Of a DNA stretch of 64,000 nt, positions 44,831-52,365 are shown piece by piece. The stretch is from assembly GCF_017741815.1 (NCBI RefSeq), contig NZ_JAGHMF010000034.1:310001-374000 (forward strand), given 5' to 3'. The position numbers were made by a program, and so were the translations under genes. The notes under the pieces were generated by a model. The model worked only from the letters and a program-made list of their open reading frames with translations. It made no database searches and was not told where the DNA came from. The DNA is from Rhizobium sp. 16-488-2b. Lineage in GTDB: Bacteria > Pseudomonadota > Alphaproteobacteria > Rhizobiales > Rhizobiaceae. The first letter of the stretch is position 1. Each line of letters starts with the position of its first letter.

Positions 44831-45975
44831 TTGCCACCTCGTTTACGGTTGCGCTCACCGGCCTCGATACGAGCATCGGCGACCGCCTGGCGCGCAACCA
44901 GTTCCGCAAGCGGCACTACAGGCGTCAGGTCCTTCCAGTCGGCGGCCAGGAAGATGTTGTGGTGCGGCTGGCATCCTGTCAGGAAATCGTAGCACTCAAC
45001 GAAGTGCGCGAGACCGACAACGTCCGATCCCACTTCGATCGCAAAATCGCAGGCCATACGAACCAAGTCGATGATGGTGCCGAAGCCGCCTTCGGAAGCG
45101 TGGATCAGCCGGTGCACGATATCCTCGGTCAAAGCCTTGCGAACCTTCTTGACCTTGCGCCCCCCTTCAACATCTTCCACCTCCACGTCCTGCAGAAGCG
45201 CCCCGTCGACCTTCATGCCGGCGTGAGTTTCGATAATGCCCTGTGCAATGACACGAATACGTTCGAGGTCACTGGGGAAGGTGACGCGCTCGAGTTCCAC
45301 GACCAGGCTGCGGTTGCGGAGCTGGGGCTCGTGCTCGATGAACTTGGCCAGGGCGGGTACGCCGGCCAAGACGAGGTGGAGCGGCCAGTCTTCGATCTGC
45401 AGCAAGCTCTTGAGGATGTCGGCAAGGTTGCGGATGGTCGCTTTGTCGGTCTCCTTCAGAGCATGCTGAGCCTCATCGATGAAGAGCACCAACACCGAGT
45501 ACTCCTTGAGCACACGCTTCGCCAGTTCGAAGAGATCGTACTCGGGAATACGATCAGCATTGATCAGCGGATAGCCGGTCGCCTTGATGATCTTGGTCGC
45601 AAGGAGACGTAACTTTAGCGGCTTGGGCATGTCGAAATAGATCATGGGGCTGATCATCTCACCCTCCTCGTTGCGATAAGGCTGAAGCTCCGCGCGTTTG
45701 AGAAGCGTGTTCTGAAGAGCCGTCGACTTGCCGGAGCCGCTTTCGCCGATGACAAAGAGCGCGCGGCGACGACCAGAAGTGCCGTGCACGGATGCCGCAG
45801 CGTTCTCGACGATCTTGGAGACGGCGCGCTCGACACGCTGGTGGCGGTCGGAAGTAATGTAGGCCGAGTAGAGACCGCCGCGCTTCTTGGCGCGATCGGC
45901 GGCTTCTGGAGTGAGGACCGACAGCAAACGCGCGGCGGCCTTGTTGAAAAAGTTCTTGGCGTCAAAATTGGTCAT
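44827..45975 (-). CDS. tniB: AAA+ transposition regulator (TnsC/TniB type)
   Basis: A 382-residue ATPase that links target recognition to the transposase. Walker A GESGSGKST is at 77-85 and Walker B VLVLFIDEAQHAL has its core at 165-170. The N-terminal LTPEAADRAKKRGG and ITSDRHQRV segments recall the TniB opening. The C-terminus is basic (RIEAGERNRKRGGK). AAAGGAGGGCTACGCT precedes the ATG. It follows the DDE transposase gene by 14 bases and overlaps tniQ, in the standard B-C-Q order. Confidence 0.87.
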   Translation of the reverse strand: MTNFDAKNFFNKAAARLLSVLTPEAADRAKKRGGLYSAYITSDRHQRVERAVSKIVENAAASVHGTSGRRRALFVIGESGSGKSTALQNTLLKRAELQPYRNEEGEMISPMIYFDMPKPLKLRLLATKIIKATGYPLINADRIPEYDLFELAKRVLKEYSVLVLFIDEAQHALKETDKATIRNLADILKSLLQIEDWPLHLVLAGVPALAKFIEHEPQLRNRSLVVELERVTFPSDLERIRVIAQGIIETHAGMKVDGALLQDVEVEDVEGGRKVKKVRKALTEDIVHRLIHASEGGFGTIIDLVRMACDFAIEVGSDVVGLAHFVECYDFLTGCQPHHNIFLAADWKDLTPVVPLAELVARQAVADARIEAGERNRKRGGK

Positions 45976-45989
45976 AGCGTAGCCCTCCT

Positions 45990-48182
45990 TTAGAGCTGGA
46001 TGTCGCTGGCAGACTTGATGGTGACCGGGGCCGCGGAGGCGGCAGCGATCGGCGCGGGGGAGACGTAGCCGGCGATGCCGGTGTTCGGATCGACGGTGAG
46101 GATTTCATCGTTGATACCGGGGATGCCGTGCATCAGCGGGTCTTCGGCAACGATGAGCGGCACCAGGATCGGGTCGCGATCCTCCAGATCATCGATAAGG
46201 GTGATCGGGTCGAAGTAACGGAGCTGGAGCTCCTTCATCTTGGTCGCATCCATCGAGACGGTCGCGAGGTTGGCGCGAGCGCGAGCCGCGTCGCCGGCCA
46301 GACGCAGACGATTGACTGCATCGAGCATCGTGGAGAGATGAAGCTTGCGGTTTTCCGCATTCTCCAGTGCGACTTCGCGGCATGCACCCGTCCACTCCCA
46401 GATCGACAGGTCGTTCGGGATGGCGGCGGTCGCATCGACGCTCAGCCAGCCGGTGCCGTTCCAGACGCTGATCGTTTTCAGGTCGTACGGATTGACACGG
46501 ATATCGACCGTGGCCTTGGTCTTCATACGCAACGCCTGGAGTTCGCGGGACTGATAGTAGATCCCGAAGCTTTCGACGCCGTGGTCGGTAACGATGCGCG
46601 TGACCTTGGAGCCGAAGATATGGCGGCGAATGCGCGACGGAGGCGGCGGCATGACGCCGTACACCATGGCCAGGCGCATCCAGGCGTTATGCGGCGTCTC
46701 ACCGGATAGACCCTCGTGCGGGACATGATGATAGATATCAATGATCGCCTGGCCGAGTAGCGTGTTGACCTCGTCCATAGCCAGCGTCACGCGCTTCGTG
46801 GGATCAAGATCGCCCTTCTCGAAGATGTCGCCAAAGGTGCGGCCTTCGAACCAGTGCATGAACTGCTTCGAGAAGGTTTTGAGAACCGACTCGATGGCAC
46901 CACGCATCTGGGGGCGGCCGGCCTGCGGGAACATGTGCATCATGCCCATGGCGCGGGTGACCGAACGAACACGGTAGTTGTTGAAGGCGCCGCCGTTATC
47001 GGTCACCAACAGCTCGGGCGTCAGATGATACGGCCACAGCGAGGTCGCACCACAAAGCTTGGCGAGATAAGCCTTGTCCGTCACCATCATCTCGATGGCA
47101 TCGATGGCATGCTGTCCGTCAGCAGCGCCCTGCACAAAGCGTAGAGCAAGGATGCAGCGGGTCGCCACGTCAATTGCCACAATGACACGAATACGCGTCG
47201 ATTTCAGCTTCGCGCGCTGCTCGGCAGTGAGATGGGCGAACATGCCGAGCCAGCCGACCCACTTGAGCAGATCGATCGTCCACTCGTCCATTTCGACGCG
47301 TTCGCCGGGGCGCTGGACATCGACCCCCTTGGAGCTGATCTGGTACTTGCGCAAAGCAACATCCATACCCTCGCGGGCCTGGCAGACATGGAAGCCGTCC
47401 ATGTCCTTGATAAGCTTTTCGAAGACCTTGCGGGTCGGCATCTTGTGCGGCAGGAGAGCATTGGCTGCGCGGGCTGCGTTGAGCTCGTAGAGCTTGGCTT
47501 CGAGCTCGCGATAGAGCGCTGCCATCGTCGGTTTGCGCGGATCCGCAAACTCGGCAGCCTTCTCCATCCAGACTAGCATGTCGCCCGCATCATGCACGCT
47601 GGGGCGACCCTTGGAGCCGCTGCAGCGCTTCACGAGAGACATGACTTCGTAGCCGCCTTCGATGTAGCGCTTGTAGATGCGACGGAAATGACGCTTGCCA
47701 GGCAAGGTGATAGTGGTGCGCTTGCCGGCGCGCTGCTTGCCGTCCAGCTCGGCCTGAATGAGCGGCATGATGCGGTCCAGCGACTCGTCGCTAAGCGAGA
47801 CGCGGGGCAACTTGCGGTCGGCGCGGGCTTCTTCCTTCATGCGGAGTACGATGTCGCATGCCGCCGCGTAGTAGGTAACACGGGCCTGCTCGTCGTCTGA
47901 GAGATCGACGACGCGTGCTTCATCGAAGCGCGCGCGAGACTTTGCGCGACCTTCGGCGAAGTGATCCTGGTCGAAGTCCAACTTGCCGGAGTGGACGAGA
48001 TCGTAGATCTGGTCGTGCGTGAAGAACTCGCGCATGGCCGTGTTCTCGCATGGGACAAACACATGCCCGATATCCGTCACCTGGTATGTGCGGTATTTGG
48101 TCTTGTCGATGATGATGAGCGCCGTCGGTGCGAAGTAGTAACGCTTGCTGGCGTCGACGAAATTGCGGGTAAAATTGGTCAT
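45990..48182 (-). CDS. tniA: DDE transposase of the TnsB/TniA/MuA family
   Basis: A 730-residue transposase. The catalytic triad is readable as D299 (GERVEMDEWTID), D395 (ELLVTDNGGAF) and E431 (RGAIESVLK), a D-D-35-E arrangement with the TDNG motif of the Mu/Tn7/Tn552 group. N-terminal DNA-binding helices precede it, and a Mu-C-type beta domain follows (about 520-600, VTDHGVESFGIYYQSRELQAL). GAAAGGAGATCAGAC leads the ATG at 48182; an upstream extension to 48440 lies inside the preceding gene in another frame and is rejected. Confidence 0.9.
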   Translation of the reverse strand: MTNFTRNFVDASKRYYFAPTALIIIDKTKYRTYQVTDIGHVFVPCENTAMREFFTHDQIYDLVHSGKLDFDQDHFAEGRAKSRARFDEARVVDLSDDEQARVTYYAAACDIVLRMKEEARADRKLPRVSLSDESLDRIMPLIQAELDGKQRAGKRTTITLPGKRHFRRIYKRYIEGGYEVMSLVKRCSGSKGRPSVHDAGDMLVWMEKAAEFADPRKPTMAALYRELEAKLYELNAARAANALLPHKMPTRKVFEKLIKDMDGFHVCQAREGMDVALRKYQISSKGVDVQRPGERVEMDEWTIDLLKWVGWLGMFAHLTAEQRAKLKSTRIRVIVAIDVATRCILALRFVQGAADGQHAIDAIEMMVTDKAYLAKLCGATSLWPYHLTPELLVTDNGGAFNNYRVRSVTRAMGMMHMFPQAGRPQMRGAIESVLKTFSKQFMHWFEGRTFGDIFEKGDLDPTKRVTLAMDEVNTLLGQAIIDIYHHVPHEGLSGETPHNAWMRLAMVYGVMPPPPSRIRRHIFGSKVTRIVTDHGVESFGIYYQSRELQALRMKTKATVDIRVNPYDLKTISVWNGTGWLSVDATAAIPNDLSIWEWTGACREVALENAENRKLHLSTMLDAVNRLRLAGDAARARANLATVSMDATKMKELQLRYFDPITLIDDLEDRDPILVPLIVAEDPLMHGIPGINDEILTVDPNTGIAGYVSPAPIAAASAAPVTIKSASDIQL

Positions 48183-48199
48183 GTCTGATCTCCTTTCGA

Positions 48200-48619
48200 T
48201 CAGTTGATGTTCAGGGAAAGAACTGGGTGGGCGGTGGCCGCGAACTGCATGGAGGCGTTGTCCAAGAAGGGCTTGCGACCGCGGCCGTGGTAATCGCCGA
48301 AAGCGTTGCGTCCGACCGGCGAAGTGAGCGAGCGCAATTCCTCCTTTGCTTCCTCGAATAGGTGCGGCCAGATCGAACGGCGGCGGCGTTTCAAGTGCTT
48401 GGAACGGGGGCGGGGCGTTTGGGCGCGCAAACTCTCCCAAAATTCTTCCAGGCTCTTCTGATCACGCATTGCTTTTGTCATCCCGTCAGCCTCCGCGTCG
48501 GTCATGCCGGAGGAGCGGTATTCAACGCCGCCTTCGATGGTGCGGATCGCGGTCGAAGCAGCGTAGCTGGACGGAGAAACTGTAGGCAGGCTGGTAGTTT
48601 CGATGAGCAGATTCGTCAT
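48200..48619 (-). CDS. unknown protein between tnsA-like and tnsB-like genes (139 residues)
   Basis: Small basic protein starting MTNLLIETTS, whose centre has a polybasic stretch (RPRSKHLKRRRRSIWPHL). No recognised domain. Its ribosome site GAAAGGAGATCAGAC is identical to that of the transposase gene 18 bases downstream of its stop. The basic patch suggests nucleic-acid or transposase contact. Position within the operon implies co-production with the transposition proteins. Confidence 0.6.
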   Translation of the reverse strand: MTNLLIETTSLPTVSPSSYAASTAIRTIEGGVEYRSSGMTDAEADGMTKAMRDQKSLEEFWESLRAQTPRPRSKHLKRRRRSIWPHLFEEAKEELRSLTSPVGRNAFGDYHGRGRKPFLDNASMQFAATAHPVLSLNIN

Positions 48620-48636
48620 GTCTGATCTCCTTTCAA

Positions 48637-49143
48637 TCAGTGAATGTTGATGATGAACTCGAGGGACTGAGCCGCCTTGGCACGGGCGCGCTCGTACTCG
48701 CGCAGAGCGCGGCGGAAACCATGCGGGCCGGGCAAATCCTCGTCCGCGGTCGTGAAGCCGGAATTGAGGAGCACCGTCTTGACCTTCTTCAGAAAGTCTT
48801 CGAGCAGTTCGTTGCAGCGAAAGCCTTTAGGACGATTGGGGTCGTCCATCATCGAGCTTTCGAGCGTCAGGTAGATGCGGCAGGCCTGGGCGAGGATCTT
48901 CGTGCTGCGTGTGAACGAGGCCTTGGTCTGAGCGCCGTGGCCGACGCCACGCATCTGTTCAAGCATGCGAAGAACGGCGGTGCCGTGGACGAAGTCGGCC
49001 GAGCTGATGGAGTGCGTAGGCGTAGTCATGGAAGGATTCTCCTGTCCGATGGGGGAATTGGGTTCCGAAGCCGCCGGAGCGGCTGTGGACTTGTTCGGGG
49101 CGGCGCCAGTGAGGCGACGGAGCAGGCGGGAAAAAGCGGTCAT
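48637..49143 (-). CDS. unknown protein between tnsA-like and tnsB-like genes (168 residues)
   Basis: The start is ATG 49143 (MTAFSRLLRRLTG); an internal ATG at 49029, with AGGAGA upstream, is an alternative giving MTTPTHSISSADF. An N-terminal Ala/Pro/Ser-rich linker is followed by a helical region (GAQTKASFTRSTKILAQACRIYLTLESSMMDDPNRPKGF) and a charged end (RRALREYERARAKAAQSLEFI). Family not recognised. It lies 12 bases after the TnsA-like gene and 17 before the next unknown gene, so it belongs to the same transcript. Confidence 0.55.
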   Translation of the reverse strand: MTAFSRLLRRLTGAAPNKSTAAPAASEPNSPIGQENPSMTTPTHSISSADFVHGTAVLRMLEQMRGVGHGAQTKASFTRSTKILAQACRIYLTLESSMMDDPNRPKGFRCNELLEDFLKKVKTVLLNSGFTTADEDLPGPHGFRRALREYERARAKAAQSLEFIINIH

Positions 49144-49155
49144 TGGGAGCACCTG

Positions 49156-50157
49156 TTAGTTGGAGGTTGCGCGGCGGAGGAAAGAGAGGTCGTCGATGCG
49201 GCCGGTACCGACGGGAACCAGGACGGCTTCGTCGATGAGGTTCCAGAGCGCGATACGGCGGCCGGCAGGGCACTTCGCGCCCTGGAGAAGATCGTGGAAG
49301 CGGACCGAGCCATTGGTTGCAGAGACCAGTTCGAACGCCTCGAGGTATTCGGACTGATTGCGCATGCGGCGGGCATGCAGCTTCCAGCCGGCATTGAACG
49401 CGGCGTCGTGGTTCGCGTAGACTTCGGTGACGAGAGCGACGCGATCAGCGAAACCGCCGATGCCCTGGGCCTGCACCGCCGCCAACGTGTCAAGAATGCC
49501 GGAGCTGCGCACTTTCGACACGGGCTTGACCGCGACGGCGATACACGTTCCGTCGGCAAGACGGATCCAGAAGTCGAACGTGGTCTCGTGAACCTCGCCG
49601 TGCTGATCCACCCATTCGACGCGTGGCCACTGGTCACGGATTTCAACGATGTCGCGGCGGCTCATCGCGATGACGATGAAGCGGCCCTCGATCGTGCTTT
49701 CCATCACGAGCTGGCGGTTGAAGTCGGCATAGTTCATCGCGCCGCGGAAACTTGCGGTGCTCACGAAATCTACGTCGCGGGTGCCGGTCGTCGAGCCGGG
49801 CTCGATCCACACCTCACCGGTGGGGGAGCCGTCCTTGGGCATCTGAATGACGCCGAAGTGGTTGCGGTCAGGTACGAGGTACGTGGTCGTATTGGGAATG
49901 GTGTTGTCCATAGTGACACCGGCACGGGTGTAGAGTACGCGCTTGAGCGCGGCTTTAGCCTTACGCATCAGGTTCTCCATCAAAGTGGCGAAGGAATTGA
50001 GGATGGTCGTCGAGCGGAGGCCGCCACTTAGGAGGCGCCCCTCGTCGGGATTGCGCTCCGCACTCGGCGCGAGCGATTTTCCCGGACTGCGTTTCGCTCC
50101 GGTCGCGAGACCGTGGTCGAGGGTGGTGCCAAGGGCGGTTTTGGTCGTCGTGTTCAT
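49156..50157 (-). CDS. tnsA: TnsA-like heteromeric transposase endonuclease subunit
   Basis: A 333-residue protein whose middle part has the restriction-endonuclease-type TnsA core. It has an upstream acidic residue (E153/E157 in VMESTIEGRF), D195 in HETTFDFWIRL, and K211 in AVAVKP. These match the E-D-(V)K catalytic set of Tn7 TnsA, which cuts the non-transferred strand and makes transposition cut-and-paste. The first 80 residues are unordered and Ser/Thr/Gly-rich. The C-terminal part may contact the transposase or ATPase. GAAAGGAGCACGAA precedes the ATG. Assignment is by motif only. Confidence 0.7.
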   Translation of the reverse strand: MNTTTKTALGTTLDHGLATGAKRSPGKSLAPSAERNPDEGRLLSGGLRSTTILNSFATLMENLMRKAKAALKRVLYTRAGVTMDNTIPNTTTYLVPDRNHFGVIQMPKDGSPTGEVWIEPGSTTGTRDVDFVSTASFRGAMNYADFNRQLVMESTIEGRFIVIAMSRRDIVEIRDQWPRVEWVDQHGEVHETTFDFWIRLADGTCIAVAVKPVSKVRSSGILDTLAAVQAQGIGGFADRVALVTEVYANHDAAFNAGWKLHARRMRNQSEYLEAFELVSATNGSVRFHDLLQGAKCPAGRRIALWNLIDEAVLVPVGTGRIDDLSFLRRATSN

Positions 50158-50254
50158 TTCGTGCTCCTTTCGAGGGCGCAGTTCTCCCGTCGCCGGAGTG
50201 GGCCGGACGCTTGAGGGGAGGTTTTGAATTGGGAGGAGATCTAGCCGGGGTCGG

Positions 50255-50689
50255 CTAGCAGTTGCGGCGAAGGCGTATCGTGCGATCCGGCATCATCTCG
50301 AAGGCGGCGAGTACAGCCTGCATGACGACAGCCTCGAGCTCCTTGGGGCGGATCGTACGCTTTCCACCCTCCTGCGCTTCGGTCTGCGCCGTGATCGCGC
50401 TTTTTACGCGCCGACGGAAGGTGGTCTCCGATGGAACGCTCGCGATGCCGAGACCCTCCTTCAAAGCAGTCCACTGGAGCTGGCGATGATAGTCGCGCAC
50501 GGACTGGTGCTGGACATTCGTCACGCATTCCGCGACCGCCTTATTGAGGAGTGCCAGCATCTTTTCGCGCGTCTTCTCGACGTTGCGGCGCTCGAGACGA
50601 AGGCATGCGCGGGCAATGCGCAGGTGCACCTCGGTCGAGGTTGGCTTCGCGAAGGGAGCATCGGTGGCGAGGTTAAGGATCTTAGTCAT
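50255..50689 (-). CDS. unknown small protein, second gene of the transposition operon
   Basis: A 144-residue protein from ATG 50689 (AAAGGAG 10 bases upstream), opening MTKILNLATDAPF. It is mostly helical and basic (HLRIARACLRLERRNVEKTREKMLALLNKAV, PSETTFRRRVKSAITAQT). The TFRRRVK segment could be a DNA-recognition helix, and the tail RTIRLRRNC is very basic. It might be the element's regulator or a DNA-binding accessory factor; not recognised. Confidence 0.55.
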   Translation of the reverse strand: MTKILNLATDAPFAKPTSTEVHLRIARACLRLERRNVEKTREKMLALLNKAVAECVTNVQHQSVRDYHRQLQWTALKEGLGIASVPSETTFRRRVKSAITAQTEAQEGGKRTIRPKELEAVVMQAVLAAFEMMPDRTIRLRRNC

Positions 50690-50833
50690 TGATGCTCCTT
50701 TCAGAGAGATCGTGGTGTTCGGATAAGAGCCGTGCTTGTCGAGCAGGCACGGCAAAGGGCATGCGTGTTCGTTCTGCGACACGGCAGTTCTCCTTGAAGG
50801 ATTGGGATCATGGTTAGTTAGAGGGCGTAAAGG

Positions 50834-51058
50834 CTACCGGGCGGGGGCGCCGGAGACCGTGCCAACTATCTTTTCCGTCTTTGCAGCCGCATTATGAACG
50901 TTAATCGCCTCGTCGAGCTTCTGATTGCATGTATCGGCGGCGCTTGGCCCGCGATCGAGGCATACATCGGCAACGTCGCTAATCTTCGCTGCGTACTCGA
51001 GGATATCGAGGATATCGGGCTTGAACGTGTCTACTTCTGTGATATCAAACATCTTCAT
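50834..51058 (-). CDS. unknown 74-residue protein, first gene of the transposition operon
   Basis: The ATG at 51058 has AAGGAG 7 bases upstream and begins MKMFDITEVDTFKPDILDILEYAAK. The frame continues upstream to 51277 without a second good start. Acidic N-terminal half, helical, with two cysteines (DVCLDRG, ADTCNQK). No family recognised. Its strong ribosome site matches those of the downstream tns genes. Confidence 0.45.
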   Translation of the reverse strand: MKMFDITEVDTFKPDILDILEYAAKISDVADVCLDRGPSAADTCNQKLDEAINVHNAAAKTEKIVGTVSGAPAR

Positions 51059-51672
51059 CTGCGTACTCCTTACAATCCGCGATGAGCTTGTTGCCCTGCG
51101 ATGAGGGATAGGTAGCAGCGGATTTGGCGGCAGGCCACCAAGAACGAACGTGAAAAGCCCCGACAGTCGAACACGGGAATCCTGTGTGGTTTTCAGCTCC
51201 GGATCCGCGAAGACACTTCCGGCGAGTCCTTTTGCTTTCCCGATTTGTTCACGTTCGAAAGCTGGTAAGTCTTGCAAAGGGAGTTGGTTGCCCGTCTGGG
51301 CGTGAGGCGAACGGCGCTAGCGCGCGAGGGCGCGGCTAGATGGCCGATGAGCCTATTGCCCGAAGCGGGCTACGTATTCGCGCTATCTTCATCGGAAGGA
51401 TCCGTGTGTTGAAGAACCTGCGCATATAAGGACGCCGATGTTAGCGGACGTCAATCTCGGCACTTTAATAAAGTTTTAACTATGGTTAACGCGACAGTCC
51501 TTGGGCGTTAGGCAGGACTGAGACCGGCAAATGCCGCGCGATCGGGCTCAATAGAAACCTTTTCGGACCTTACTTCTCAATGACCGCCCGATTGTCGAAC
51601 TCGTTTGTCGTATGCAAACGTTGATCCGATGCTCCTCGCATGACGCAATCAACGCCGTGCAAGGACTGCAGG
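51059..51672. other. gene-free region upstream of the transposition operon
   Basis: About 610 bases with no supportable gene. It should contain the tns operon promoter and, if the element follows Tn7 geometry, the transposon end nearest tnsA. The patch at 51460-51500 (TTTAATAAAGTTTTAACTATGGTTAACGCG) is AT-rich. I could not identify terminal inverted repeats or a target duplication. Confidence 0.4.
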
Positions 51673-52365
51673 ATGTATATCGAGAACATGTTCAGCGAAA
51701 TCGAACAGCGACTGGAGCCGCTTGCAAAGGTGCTAGGATTGGAACCGCACCGAGACGTTCGTGGGCCCTACTACCGTCTGTCGTACCGTCAAGCCGGAGA
51801 TGAAGACTGGCGTTCGCCGGTCACCATCATGTTCCCGTTCGAAGAACTTACTGGAAAAGTTGAAGCGGACTGGGAAGACGCGCACCTTGGCATTGATGAG
51901 TTTGCGGTGTTTCCGATCGGAACGAATGGATGGGTCGCTCATCAGGGTGCTGGACGTACGATCGTTCCAATTTCCGGCTCCAGTGAAGCCGTAATCAACG
52001 AATTCGCTAAATGCCTCCGCCAGCACGAGCTCCGCCCATATGGCAAAGACATGCTCAGTATCCCTAACAGCGAGGCGATGGTCGACGCTTGGAAATTGCT
52101 CAGTCAGACATTCGACGAGGCGTCGATCGAGGATGTCGATCTCTATCGAGATGAAACCGGTGAATCCCTGTCATTCGAACTGGGAGATCACGAGTTTGTT
52201 CTTTTCTACCCCGTCGAAGCGTCCAAGGCAGTCCTATATGTTGACGGCGTGCCGTCGCGAGAGGTGCCCTCGCGCGATATTCGCGCCGTCGACTCGATGG
52301 TGAGCTGGCAGCTTGGAGAGGTCCAGTTTGACCTTATGTGCAGTGGATCGGATTATTCGCCATAA
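51673..52365 (+). CDS. hypothetical protein, 230 residues
   Basis: The ATG at 51673 has AAGGA 7 bases upstream, giving MYIENMFSEIEQRLEPLAKVLGL. Soluble, acidic protein with aromatic/beta-rich segments (GPYYRLSYRQAGDEDWRSPVTIMFPFEEL, GDHEFVLFYPVEASKAVLYVDG). No family recognised. Its 3' end overlaps the end of the degenerate methyltransferase gene by 13 bases in a convergent arrangement. GC content is visibly lower than in the first 40 kb, consistent with acquired DNA. Confidence 0.55.
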   Translation: MYIENMFSEIEQRLEPLAKVLGLEPHRDVRGPYYRLSYRQAGDEDWRSPVTIMFPFEELTGKVEADWEDAHLGIDEFAVFPIGTNGWVAHQGAGRTIVPISGSSEAVINEFAKCLRQHELRPYGKDMLSIPNSEAMVDAWKLLSQTFDEASIEDVDLYRDETGESLSFELGDHEFVLFYPVEASKAVLYVDGVPSREVPSRDIRAVDSMVSWQLGEVQFDLMCSGSDYSP

